Part shown: in pieces, positions 1 through 10,990 of the stretch | Layout of the letters: every line of letters begins with the position of its first letter | Position numbering within the stretch: the first letter of the stretch is position 1 | Source of the DNA: Gymnothorax reevesii | Taxonomy: Eukaryota > Chordata > Actinopteri > Anguilliformes > Muraenidae | Assembly (NCBI GenBank): GCA_029721435.1 | Contig: CM056578.1 | Coordinates: 15,574,411-15,638,410, forward strand | Direction: 5' to 3' | Length of the DNA: 64,000 nt | Notes under the pieces: model-generated | What the model saw: the letters and a program-made list of their open reading frames with translations, nothing else | Told to the model about the DNA's origin: nothing | The model's database searches: none | Program-made: the position numbers and the translations under genes

Positions 1-360
1 GTTAGCAACTTAAAAACAGTTAATTGCCAATCAAGCTTAGGCAGCCCTGAATCCAGCACAGCTCAGAAGGAAGGGGGAAATACCAAAAGCCAACCAGAGC
101 TCTGAAGTGTGCGAAAACGAAGTCATGGAGCATAACGCAGACAAGCGGTGGAGTGGCTGGGCAGACCTGGCGAAAAACAAGACATGGAAAAGTAAAAACA
201 TGAACAATAAACATGACCTATGAAATGTAGAATCCTGATTCAAGAAACTGTTAAAACTGTAACATGAGAATGAGCATGAAGTATGAAACCTGGCACAAGA
301 AACTGTTAAAACCCAAAATACTGTCCTGGCCAAAGGCCCTGGACCCTGGAACACAACAGA
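1..360 (-). repeat. Possible LTR-like dispersed repeat fragment
   Basis: No gene is visible. A 17-base word (caagaaactgttaaaac) occurs at 241-257 and again at 296-312, so a unit of about 55 bases is partly duplicated. Read on the minus strand the segment is T-rich, with long open but low-complexity frames, and its style resembles the LTR at 59405-60534. I infer, weakly, a piece of an LTR or other dispersed repeat. Nothing identifiable is seen in 361-889. Confidence 0.25.
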
Positions 361-889
361 CTAACCACACCATGTTTCAAATCATACCTTTTTCGGTGTT
401 GAAGACTGGGGATTTTTCTTTTTTTGAAGATTAATCATCCCAACATCAACACAACAAAACACACTCATTTATTCATTACATTACCATTTTTTTTTTATCA
501 ACAGCAAATGACGATTGATTAGCCTACGTTTCAAGTGATGACACGCTTGACTTGAATCAATGATGTTTAAAATCAGTGCCCTCATGAGTACTATCAACTA
601 TTTAACTATGCCATGGTTTTTGATGAGTGCTTTGTTGTTACCAGGCCCTGCTTAAGGGCAGGTCAGGTGTGCTTTAGCCCTAATCCGGAGGTAGTCCATC
701 TCAAGCATGGTTTGTCACAACTCTTAATCCGATTACACCGATTATATTTGATACATGACAGTCTGTGACCTCTATGTCATCTACATGATCAATTCTTTCC
801 TCAAAAACCTGTTTTATACAGTGGGATACGTGTCACCTGCCCCCTGGTGGACCATCCATGTACTGTAGGCAGTAGAGGTCCATGTGTTG

Positions 890-1430
890 GCCCTACAGCA
901 CATCCTCGATAAGTTTGCTGAGGCATGACGTGTCTTCAGGCTTACCATCAGCTTAGGCAAGACAGTGGTGCTGTTCCAACTCAATCCTCTCGCTGCAGGA
1001 CACCAACCCTCCATTTCTGTTGATGGAACAGAGCTTAAGACTGTGAAGGAGTTTAAGTACCTCGGCAGCATCATCTCCAGTGATGGCTCCCTAAAGATCA
1101 ACGCCAGGATCTCCAAAGCCAGCCAGGCCCTGGGCAGGCTGCGACCTCACGTGTTGAGTCAAGGCAACATCCAGCAGTCCACCAAGCCCAAGGTGTACAA
1201 GAAAGTTGCACTCACTAGCCTTCTCTATGGCTGTGAGACCTGGACCCTGTACAGTCAGCACATTCGGCTGCTTGAGCGCTTCCACATGCATACCCTGTGT
1301 TCAGTCCTGGGCATCAAGTTTTCCTGTCCACACTGCGGACGTGCATGAAGATCCCGCATCGGACTCCAGAGCCATCTGCGAGTCCACACCTGCACATAGT
1401 CCTTCATCGTCGGACACGTCGGACCACTAA
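890..1430 (+). pseudogene. Decayed non-LTR retrotransposon (LINE) 3' end: reverse-transcriptase C-terminus and zinc finger
   Basis: Frame 2 reads the tail of a LINE reverse transcriptase. It begins around LQHILDKFAEA, has a stop at 926-928, then LTISLGKT, FKYLGSIISSDGS and LLYGCETWTLY, all typical of the post-catalytic RT region. After ..LGIK the usual linker of over 100 residues is missing, and the frame jumps directly into FSCPHCGRA, the start of the family's terminal C2H2-like finger. That finger is cut by TGA at 1346-1348; reading through shows SRIGLQSHLRVH, completing C-x2-C...H-x3-H. Both stops sit where the family carries cysteine, so a TGC to TGA change is likely at each. The catalytic YADD region is absent. 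This is a 5'-truncated, internally deleted dead copy; I do not assign a clade. Confidence 0.85.
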
Positions 1431-2943
1431 TGATGTCATTGCTTAATAAAATCCATGTCCCTGCATCTGGGTCCTCCATCACAAATCCTTGCCCTGGTGC
1501 CCTATTAACATCCCTGGGTCATGACAGAGTCCAACTTTATTTCTGTGTGATGATGTTACTGTTAATCCCAAAGTATCATTTCATTGCACTGAGACCAGTT
1601 TTTGAAACTTGACCTCGCTGCATGAAAATATCAAATAAGCTACAAAATGAATTTAATGAATGCAAACTACTTGTTCATTTTTAAAAAAAATTTTGTTTAC
1701 TTTGGTTTCAAAAATTTTGAATTTTCTGACAATTATCTCATGGTTCAAGCTATTACGGGGTTAAAGTGTTAATGGAAATGTGCATATCAGTGTGGTATGG
1801 TTTGACGCTGCACGGCCAAAACTGCCAGTGGATTAACCCCAGAACTGTAACGTCTTGATTCAGTCAACCATTCAAAAATGCCTTGGACTGGCAAGGCACA
1901 AATCTAGCATCCAGATCCAGAGCATGGATCCAGAAATAGATCATTGCCTTAACCACAGATCATCTATGCCACATGAGTCCCATTCCATGTTCTGGTCCCA
2001 ACCTGGGAAACACCGGTCTCTTATTTGGCATGTCCTTTGTTGATGTATGTGCCTCTTGTTACCAAGAGTAAATGCCGCTAAGCGAAGCTGTTTTTGCCTA
2101 AGGAGGTCCATTTTTGGATTTGACTGGGAATTATAAGTTGATGTTGCAGGACATTGATTTTAGTTTCTCATGTTTGCAAGGAGTTTTACATAAGCATTAC
2201 AATGTATCGTTAACACTGATCACAAACAGGATTTCTATCGAAAATTCTCAGTTAAGAAGTCTCTATCGAAATGTGGGCTGTGTGGTATATCATATGCTAG
2301 CAGATTAATGTTAAATGTACTTCTATCGGGCTAGTGTTTGATCATAGATATGGTCGTAAATGTGAATTTCACAGGAAGTGGTTTCAGAAAAAGTTCATGT
2401 GGGAAAATACAGGGTGTGATGCAGTAGGTTGGTTTTTTTTTTTGTTTTTTTTGTTCTTGGTTCTCTTGTGAAGCTTTAGAATGAAATTTACTGAAAAAAA
2501 TTAAATTAAATTAAATTGGTCTTACCGGTGTACTTCTGTATATGAGGACCTTCATTTCAGTCAAAATTACTCACCCTTAGGCACTGATGGGCAATTACTG
2601 TCTAATTAACTTATGCACCAGTAATGATTATTAACCATTACATTTCAATATAGGCATTTGGCATTAACACATCATGCAGAGTGCTCTGTGGGCAGGAAAA
2701 GGAACATACTAATACATTTAAACCTTTCACGAGTATCACACATATGTGATTAGAATGTTCTAAACGGGACATTCAATTGCTGATAAAACAATAATCACTG
2801 GTAATTCAAGGCAAATAATATCTAGAACACTGGCTCAAAATGTTCACAAAACTTAAAAAAAAAACACTCTCCAAACAATTCTAGATCAGGGAATAATTTT
2901 GAGAAAAAAAAAATCCCCCCAAAAAAAAAACCTACTCTTCAAA
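1431..2943. other. Intergenic, no gene seen
   Basis: AT-rich DNA with short A and T runs (for example 2431-2452 and 2910-2930). Open frames are at most about 75 codons and match nothing I recognise. Confidence 0.6.
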
Positions 2944-2952
2944 GGTTTAAAC

Positions 2953-3155
2953 CAGTGGTCGTCCTGGAGGGCCGGAGTGTCTGCTGGTATCTGACGTGAC
3001 TCTGCACTTAGTTGATGACTGAAAGCTGTTCAATACACACTTAACTCATCTCAACTGGTGTCTTAGGTTTAAATAGGGTGGAGAAAATCAGTGCAGAGTA
3101 ACGTCAAAAACCAGCAGACACTCAGGCCCTCCAGGACCGGGGTGGACGACCACTG
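2953..3155. mobile_element. hAT-like MITE with 8-base target duplications
   Basis: A 203-base fold-back element begins CAGTGGTCGTCC and ends in the complementary ...GGACGACCACTG. The two arms (about 40-50 bases) match with a short indel near the start. Both sides carry GTTTAAAC (2945-2952 and 3156-3163), an 8-base duplication as made by hAT transposases, and CAGTGG ends are typical of hAT elements. That octamer is itself palindromic, so the exact boundary is slightly ambiguous. There is no coding capacity. Confidence 0.75.
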
Positions 3156-3299
3156 GTTTAAACCGTTCCCCTCATGTCTAGAATAAAATGGGCAATAGGC
3201 TTCTACATTCCACGATTTACCTGAAACTTGTCTGGCATCAGAGAACATAATGTACACTCCCCATTGAATACAGGAGGTCAAATAAACAGTGAAGTTAGG

Positions 3300-3392
3300 T
3301 GCATTACAAGGAAAAAATAAAAAATAGAATAATAATAATAAAAAAATAATAATTTTAAAAATAATATATATATGAATATAAATATATGAATA
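3300..3392. repeat. AT-rich simple repeat
   Basis: Almost pure A/T, with AAT and ATAT runs and several TATGAATATAAATA-type words. Low complexity. Confidence 0.8.
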
Positions 3393-5580
3393 TGATAGTT
3401 ATTATGACCTTGCAACAAGAAACATCTGTTCATGCACGACTAATGAAGAAAGTTTATCCCCTTTTAGGCAAACATTTTGAGATTCTAAAGGTCACAATCA
3501 CCCTCCGTGAATTCACGTTGAGGCATCGATCTGAAGGAAAAATGAAGGGCTTCAAATGTTCTGCAAATTTCTGTAAGACTGAATAACTCTGGGCAGATTT
3601 ATATGCGTGGTGCCTCGCCTGCTAATAACTTTCAGCGGGATGTCTTTGTGTGGTCAAAACAGCTGACCAAGCAAACCTCTCTTTCAAAGAGCTAATACAA
3701 TCCCAATTCTGAGGCTAAAACAGGTCAGGCTCATTAAAATGCAGAGGGCAAGTCAAATTAGTCAATGAAGGGAACTTGTGAGGATCAATACCGCTTCATT
3801 TTCATCGCAAGCGTGCTCTTGGTTTAACAGCGATTTAGAAGCCAACTCATTCCATATCTGCTTGTAAGTCCAAACATTCTCCGCATGTAATGACTTTTTA
3901 GGACACTGGTGTTCCTTGGCTTTTTACTCTATGAATCTTTATTGGGCTGTGAGGTGATATCCACCATTTTAATCACTTCCAGTCCTGCTGTAGAAAATTC
4001 ACGATCAGCAATCATTTACTGTACCCTGGAGCATCTAAACAACATTATTAAATCATATCTTTTAATTTTCCCAATCTTCAAAAAATTTCCCAATGGATAA
4101 AACTATCTTTAAGCTATGTAAACGATAAGTTTAAAACTCTATTTCAGAATTTATCACCGACTCCATTGTTAAGACAAGGTTATAAGTCGGCTGATGCAGC
4201 CAATGCCATTGAACAGATGGAATTGCTTTGCGGCACTAGCGATAACATCTGGTAGTATATAAAGAACTGCGCTTTGGGAGAGCTGGTGATAGAAAGGCTC
4301 TGAAAGTACAATAAATATAAAGCGACTGCTTTGTGATACACTGCCTTTGAAGCATGCAAACTCACCACCCTGCTGCTCTCTCTTGGTGTGACTCAAGCAT
4401 TGTCATTATGATAATAGAAAATACTTGATAATTTACCATAATTCTTGAGCCATGGCAGTTTGTTTCAGGCATTAATATCCAAATGAAAGTCACGAGAAAC
4501 TAATTAGTTGGATGAAAGCTGAACCGCACTGGTCTCATGTTGCAGCTAATTTATATTGGAAATATCCTTCTGGTGGAGAAAAGTTTCAGAAGACTTTTTT
4601 TCACACTCAACATGCAAAAGCAGGGTGTCACAAAATGAGGATATCTATGGAAGAGGCAAAACAAAAACACAAACTGTGAAAGACTAAAGGCAGGGATTAA
4701 ATCAGACATTATAATACAGGAACATTTCTCACATTGGATTTACTAAAGTTCTACATTCATTTTTCTGTTTTTCGGTCATACGGACGATGTCTTCATGTTT
4801 TTTGCCGAAAAATCAGTTATGCTGTGATGATCCTTGCAAACACGTATTTGAATAGGTATCAGATGTTAAGTGTTTTGTGTTTTTTTTTTTTTGCTTTCCT
4901 GAAAACAGATTACATATTAATCGCAACAATGCACAGTGCATATTCATCACTTACACGGCCAAAGAATATTGAGTGCTCAAATGCTCCAAGATTAGGTTGA
5001 AATGCTTGTGTGCCTTTCTTTGAAGATCTCATCAGTGATCCACTTCTATGTGCTCTGAGTTTGGCAGTGAATTAAGCTGGAATATTTTCCACAACACTTG
5101 CTTAATTATTCTCATGCTTTCCTCATCTTTGTAGCAAAAATTTTTAGTCTGATGCTCAAAAATTTTGTGTTTGGTTCGGGCACTTCTTAAGCAACATTGT
5201 CTGGGTAGTTAGTGAGAGATTTTGCTAACCCTTTTAGTCGTGTCTGTTTGAAAAAAATGTGTAATTTGCTCTTTCAGAATCAAAGCGATTAATCCATTGG
5301 AGGTGATCATCAGGAGGATTAATATCACTGACTTCCTGCTTTAGCACAGATTATTGCAACATATTGAGTACAATTTAAAGCAACCCCAGATCAGAACATT
5401 GCCTCCAGGGGCTTGTACAGTGTGCACTCTGCAAGTCAGGTGTATTGCTTCATGACTTGCTTTCTTACCCTGACTTGTCTACCTGAACTGATTAGACCAC
5501 ATGACCTTTTTCCATTGCTCCTCAGTCAAATCTTTATGCTCCCTTGCAAATTAAACGAGTTCTTTTCCCTAATTAGCCTC
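3393..5580. other. Intergenic, no gene seen
   Basis: Unique-looking AT-rich DNA with no recognisable exon or transposon. Open frames stay under about 90 codons. Confidence 0.55.
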
Positions 5581-5586
5581 ACTAAC

Positions 5587-6075
5587 TGTCATGGTTCTCG
5601 AGGCCGGCATTTGCTTGGCAGCTTTCTCTGCTGCTCTTGTCCGGGACAATATTGTTTTGCCTACAGTCGGATTCTTTGGCCAGCTGGCATCAATTGTGTG
5701 TGGCGTCCAGACCCTATTTAAGCTCAAGTCCTGCCTTTGCTAGAGTGTCAGTGTTTCATTTGCGGTTTCGCCCGAAAGTTCCCTAGCTAGAAAGTTGGTG
5801 AGGAATTAGTTGCAAAGTGTTAGTAAGGGAATCTTTCTCTCTCTTCTGTCAGTGCACCGTTTGGGTGCTTAATCTTTATATCTCGGTTTCCGAGATTTTT
5901 CCTTTATTTTGTTCAGTCTAGCTCACGTTGCTTCCTTATTGTTACTCGGACTAAATTTATGTCCTTTGGAAGCGCGAGCCTCTCTCTCTTATTTTGTCTG
6001 TGTGCGTCATATTCGTCACGTACTTCCTTTCGTTCCGGCCACTGCATTTGGCGTCTCGAAATATCAGCCATCACA
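5587..6075 (+). mobile_element. Solo LTR (489 bases) with 5-base target duplication
   Basis: The segment starts TGTCATGG and ends CCATCACA, so it has the TG...CA termini of an LTR in near-inverted form. It is flanked on both sides by CTAAC (5582-5586 and 6076-6080), a 5-base target duplication. A TATA-like box (tatttaag) lies at 5715-5722, followed by a pyrimidine-rich stretch, as in U3/R of Gypsy-type LTRs. No AATAAA is visible and no gag-pol sequence adjoins it. I infer recombination between the two LTRs of an integrated retrotransposon. The superfamily (Gypsy-like) is an inference from duplication length and general appearance. Confidence 0.75.
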
Positions 6076-6274
6076 CTAACAATTGGCTCTCTTGTGGCCA
6101 TGCAGCTGTTCAGTCCTAATGCATCGTGCATATTAAAATGCTCTTCCCTTCAGCCATGATTTCTACTGCTGACTTTTTTATGATGAGACTTCACTGAGCA
6201 TTTTCGTAATCTCCGATCAGGATCCGTCATGATTTTTCTTTAACCCATTTCTTCTGCATAGTTCGGGTTTCCCC

Positions 6275-6659
6275 ATTGTCCTTCCAGGTTTTAATAAATT
6301 GTTGGATGGTTCATCACCCAATTTTAGTGATTTTAGGAATCTGCTGTTTTCTTTTCTTGATGCTGGCCAATAATTCGCCCCCCTTGAAACACATTAACAT
6401 CTTTTAAACAGTCATGAGATACATCTTCCAACCTGATTGTTCAAGAAATGAGAAGTTATACATTGAATCAGTAGGGATGAGAATTATTGTTATACACTGA
6501 ATCAGTAGGGATGAGAATTATTGCTATACACTGAATCAGTAGGGATGATAATTATTGCTAACTGAAACATTTTCGCATCACTGCAATAATGATTCAATCA
6601 TAGGCACTTAACTATTTGTTCATTTAAATCCAAATGGCAGCTTTTTTGGGCGGACAGCG
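6275..6659 (+). mobile_element. 5'-truncated Tc1-derived MITE (copy 1 of 3)
   Basis: The 3' part matches the elements at 29352-29895 and 53010-53555. Shared words include caataatgattcaatcatag, tttgttcattta.atccaaa and the terminal inverted repeat ending in (g)gacagcg, followed by TA at 6660-6661. The left terminal repeat is missing. This copy has gained a 34-base tandem repeat (6456-6557). Confidence 0.75.
6456..6557 (+). repeat. 34-base tandem repeat, three copies
   Basis: Units begin at 6456, 6490 and 6524, each containing gaatcagtagggatgagaat or a one-base variant. The sister elements carry only one equivalent unit (cttcatcag..gggtaaa..attattgcc), so the expansion happened in this copy. 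Confidence 0.9.
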
Positions 6660-6699
6660 TATGATAGAGCAGAATTAACACATGGACTCTACTACTGCC

Positions 6700-6888
6700 C
6701 CCCCCCTCTCTCTCTCTCTTTCTTTCTCAGTCTTTTTAATATTCTCTTACCTCTGTCTGCATCTTGCTCTTTCTGTTCTATCTGCTCCTCACTTTTATTG
6801 TCCATCTCCAGGTCTCTATCTCTTTCTCTAATTGTCTTTCTCCCTCTCTCTCTCTCTCCCTCACTCTTCTCCTCTCTTTTTCTCGAGG
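6700..6888 (+). repeat. Polypyrimidine (CT/TTTC) tract
   Basis: Nearly pure C/T on the plus strand with long (CT)n blocks at 6706-6719 and 6844-6862. The long open frame on the opposite strand here is a low-complexity artefact. Confidence 0.9.
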
Positions 6889-7049
6889 TGGAAATAAGTG
6901 CTTTTTGATCAGACCTGCTGCTGTGCTTATCATTAGAGTTCTTAATAATTCTGTTGTCATTCATCTTCACGTCAATATATAAGCACCTCTCCTGTGATTG
7001 GCTGTTTGAGCTTACAGGCTTCCTTTCGTTTATCAACCTGAAATGCGGT

Positions 7050-7545
7050 ATGTGTGCACTTGTGTGTGTGTGTGTGGGTGTGCATGCATGTTTGTTAATC
7101 TGGGTATGTATGCATGTGTGTGTGTCTGTAGGCGCGTATGTGTGAGAGAGTGTTTGTGAGTGTGACTGCATGAGCATAATGTATGTTTGTGTGCAACTCT
7201 GCGTGTGTATGTGTGAGAGTGTGCGCATGGGTGTGTCTGTGTGCCTGGGTAGGTTTGTATGTGTGTACATGCATGTGCCTGTAAGCTTGCATGTGTGAGG
7301 GACTGTTTGTGTGTGTGTGTTTGTGCATACGACTGCCTGTGTGTGTGCGTGCGTTTGCGTGTGTGTGTTCAAGAGCATGTGCATGTGTGAGAAGGTGTAT
7401 GTGCGACTGTGTACATGTGTGCGTGTCTGTGAGTGTGACGTACATACTATATGTGCAAGTGCACATGAGACTGCACATATGCGTGTGCCACGTGCATCTG
7501 GGTATGCGTGAGTATCGATGACAGTGCAAATGCACGGGTCTGTGT
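7050..7545 (+). repeat. TG-rich degenerate microsatellite
   Basis: About 500 bases dominated by TG dinucleotides interrupted by cat, gag and tact words. Frames of up to 290 codons rich in His, Thr and Cys arise from the repeat and are not genes. Long TG tracts can adopt Z-DNA. Confidence 0.9.
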
Positions 7546-8890
7546 GTGCAATCATGTAGGGTGTGTGGTGCATCTGTGCACAGTAGAATAATCAAGCACA
7601 AGCCATATGGTTCCTATGAGACACACATATCCTCTTTTAGTTGCATGCATTTCATAAATATGGAGGGAAATCATGAAATCACTCGCAAAATAAAGTGCAG
7701 GGTGAAACATGGGAATTATACAGTGTTGATGGTTGTGCTTTAAAGTCACAAGTAATGCTTCACCACCTCTCTCTCATTTTCTCTTATTTTCTTCATTAAA
7801 ACTGATAAACCAAAGTCTCTAGTATTTGAAGCTTGTGAGTTTATTTACTCCTGCACAAGATTAAAGCTTCTGGGCCTGTTTATTTGCTTGGCACGGGCAC
7901 CACTGCACACACAAAAATGGACATATTAGGTGTATCCATTTGCATTTATCATAATGGTAGAGGTTTCAGTTGCCATTTTTTTTCAGTTGTCCAACATTTT
8001 ACCCTTCATTTTGTGGGCCCAGCTCAACTCCCCTTCCAAAGTGAACTTGAAAGTATTGTTCCAGATGGGGTCCTACAGCTGTGCAGCAGCCTATCAGAAT
8101 CATCACTACCATTCACCCCCAATTTTTTTTTGTTTGTTTGTTTTGGTGATCAAAACTTTATTCCTTTTTCCCTAAATCTGTGCTGGCAGCAGGCTGCATA
8201 AAGAATTAAATGAAATGTTTTTTTGAGGAAAGGAAACAAGGGAAACAAACCGGGGGCTATGCGGAATGTGACGCATCTCCGTTTCGATATGCAGGAGCAC
8301 CAGAAGTGCCAGATCAATCAGTGGGAAGAAGAGAGCCGGGGAGGCGGGACTAATATGAATTTCACATGAGCCACCCGTCGGAGATTTTCACTCTTGTTGT
8401 TAAGCTGAGCTGAAGCCCGGCAATCATGAAACTTGAAGTGTGTTTACGAGCGTGCAATTTGCCGACTGCACAGGCCCAGCCTGTAAATTATGGGTCTGTC
8501 CACAGCTTCCTCACATCACTTTATTCATGATTTATGGTAATTTGGCTTCAGTCTTTAGAATGACAGGGAAATTATTGTGCTTTCTTAGTTTTTTCTTTTT
8601 TTATTACAAACAGTTCAGGTGCCCTCTTCTGCCTGAATTGTAGATTCGAAATCATATAAACAGCCAACTGTACCTGAAAGGGCATCGATGAGTCCTGTTA
8701 TCCACATGTTTTGCATGCACCCACGCCCACCAGCTGAAAACCTACTTCCCACTTGACCCCCAAAGAGGCTCATTGCTAAATTTTACACCCTAAATCCCTG
8801 CTTTCAATGCAAACATTCTGAATAACATGAATATACTAATACGAACATTATACAAAGATGAATCACTGATTATCTTTTACATGTTTGTCC
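7546..8890. other. Intergenic; GC-richer block at 8240-8430
   Basis: No gene is recognised. Within AT-rich flanks, 8240-8430 is GC-richer, with several CpGs and few repeats. It could be a conserved regulatory element, but nothing in the sequence proves it. Confidence 0.4.
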
Positions 8891-8892
8891 TT

Positions 8893-9130
8893 TTAACCCT
8901 CTTGTCGTGTTCAGGTCAAATTTGCCCGATTTACAACTTTCAAAAATCATGAAAATTATGTTTTTCATCTGATTGCCTCATGGCCTTATGATAGCCTTCA
9001 CATTGGGCATTCAAACATATGAAATTGGTGATTGCCACATGCATTGAATTTTGAGAGGTTTAGTCAACTTTATAACACCTGTGGTGTTCCTGGTCAAAAA
9101 TGACCGCCATAGGAAATGAATGGGTAACAC
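8893..9130. repeat. Possible MITE fragment with GGTCAAA inverted words
   Basis: ttaaccctcttgtcgtgttc is followed by ggtcaaatttgccc, and later comes ggtcaaaaatgaccgcc. This resembles TTAA-inserting fish MITEs that start TTAACCCT, but no matching second terminus is seen, so it is a fragment at best. Confidence 0.3.
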
Positions 9131-9289
9131 TAAAGTATGTTCATTCGTTAGATGGAAAACATCCACACATACGCATACCACACCAACAACCTTAACCACA
9201 AACTGCCCCACCCCACATCATTTTACTCTGTGGACACAATGAGCAGGTGACTGCTTTGGCGAATTACTGTCAGAGAGGCTCTGGACCAA

Positions 9290-10353
9290 ACTTTTATTGA
9301 TAAGTACAATTCTGGAGTCAGTAATGATTTATATGAATAATAATGAGATAGAAACTTTGAATTGCTCAGTTGTTGATGCCACAGTCTTGAGATTAAAATG
9401 CATACAAAAACCCAGTTTTAAGCAAAACAAGAAGTTGTTGAGCAATATTTACTCAAACCAAGATATTTCATAATATATAAACTGTGTTCTTTTTCAATAT
9501 TATGCCTTATAGTGTAACCCCCATATTTCACTCCCATAATATAAAATGGGTGCGATTTTCATATCAAACAAAGTTAGACATAATTTCAAAGATAATTCCG
9601 TATATAAATGGAACAATTTTTAACGGGAAAACGGGCTTTGCGAGCCTGAAGCACTAATGTATCACACGCCTTTGACCAAACTAATTTGGGAGTGAATATT
9701 AAACCAAAATATTTATAGCATTAGGACATTTCCTTTATTAAACCATTTTTCAGATTGCTTAAGATAAACTCCATTACAGAAAACAACGACACTTGATTTC
9801 TGCTTATTAACTTCAAAACCCCATTTATCACAAAACGATGACAAGATATGAAATTTTCCTCGAAGGTCAATTATAGAGTCTGCAAACATTACAACATCAT
9901 AAACAAACAGGAGAACCTTCATGCAGTCTATCACTTCATTGACGAAGATCCCACGCGTATTTCGACTCTCCAGTTCCACTACAAGTTGGTTTATAAAAAG
10001 AATAAACAAGAAGGTGTTCAGCATGCCTGACACCACTTGAAGTATTGAAAAAGATGGTTCTAAAAGAGTTATGTTGAACACATGCATATACATTTTCAGA
10101 CATACTTTTTACAACAGCAAACATTTTTCTATGATAACCATGTTGTAATAGAATCTATAAAAGCTTCTTCTTCGATCAACATAGCCTTTTTGAAATCAAT
10201 AAAGCCTGCATAGAAACGATGCTTGGGTTCACAAAGATATTTTTGACACAGAGCTTGCAATATGAAAATATTATCTATAGTGGAGTGGTCTTTTCTAAAA
10301 ACCAGATTGAGACTCTTAGTACCTGTGCAGATGGCGTACCTTGTTCCAGTCAT
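9290..10353 (-). pseudogene. Decayed LINE reverse-transcriptase fragment
   Basis: Read right to left, three frames together follow a non-LTR reverse transcriptase. FRKDHSTIDNIFILQALCQK and FYAGFIDFKKA come from the finger/palm region (10353-10150). Then come KSMSENVYACVQHNSFRT and FLFILFINQLVVELESRNTR, then a degenerate catalytic block reading VYDVVMFAD where FADDVVMF is expected, then FHILSSFCDKWGFEVNKQKS. Further left are degraded KYLGL-like and YYGSEIWG-like post-catalytic pieces. Frameshifts lie near 10020 and 10130, and stops are frequent below 9700. The lost second Asp of the YXDD-type motif alone would abolish polymerase activity. The right end abuts a Tc1 relic. Confidence 0.8.
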
Positions 10354-10990
10354 AATTTAAATTTTGTATGTCTAGCAAACTCTAAGTGCTTGCTTCTGTC
10401 TTCTGTCTTCTTCTGGCAACCCTTCCAAAGAGCCTGTGGTTGTGGAGGTGGCGCCTGATGGTGCTTTTTAAAACCTGATGACCCCAAGATGCCACCAAGG
10501 CCCGCAATTCCCTCACAGTGATTCTTGAGGATCTTGCTGTTTCTATCACCATCCTCCTCAGTATCCTGGGAAGCTAAATGCCGTTGCATCCTCTACGCTT
10601 GAGGTTTTCAATAGTTCCATGTCTTTGGAATTTTAAAATAATTGCCCTGACAGTGCTCAGTGACACGGTCAATTGTTTGTGAATCTTCTTGTAGGTATTA
10701 CCAGATTTATGAAGGTCTACGACCATCTGCCTCTTTTGAACTGACAGCCGTTTTGTTTCTTCATGGTGTTGGATGGCAAAGGGATACTGCATGTGTGTTT
10801 CCTCATTATGACATCCAAGTGAAACCCGAAGTGATCTAATGGCTAAAAATAGTTCCTTAACACTTAGTTAAAACTTCAATAAGTGTTATTTAATACCTGG
10901 TTTAATTTTGTTATTTACAATATCTTTAAAGGTGCCATTAATTGTGAAACCTCGATTTGGAGCAAACTGATTTTTAATTAAATCAGTAAA
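10354..10990 (-). pseudogene. Tc1/mariner transposase N-terminal relic with inner terminal-repeat sequence
   Basis: On the minus strand, 10792-10590 reads the first helix-turn-helix of a Tc1 transposase (RLSVQKRQMVVDLHKSGNTY, then ..VSLSTVRAIILKFQRHGTIE). After a frameshift, 10530-10410 continues with ITVRELRALVASWGHQVLKS and RRHLHNHRLFGRVARR, the second DNA-binding subdomain and linker. The DDE catalytic core is missing: the sequence stops near 10360, where LINE sequence begins. Upstream, around 10930, gtgccattaattgtgaaacc looks like the inner part of a Tc1 terminal repeat. Confidence 0.8.

Noticed and set aside
6692..7601. Long minus-strand open frames (293 and 168 codons) rich in His/Thr/Cys
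   Set aside because: Produced by the CT and TG repeats; no conserved motif, start context or splice structure.
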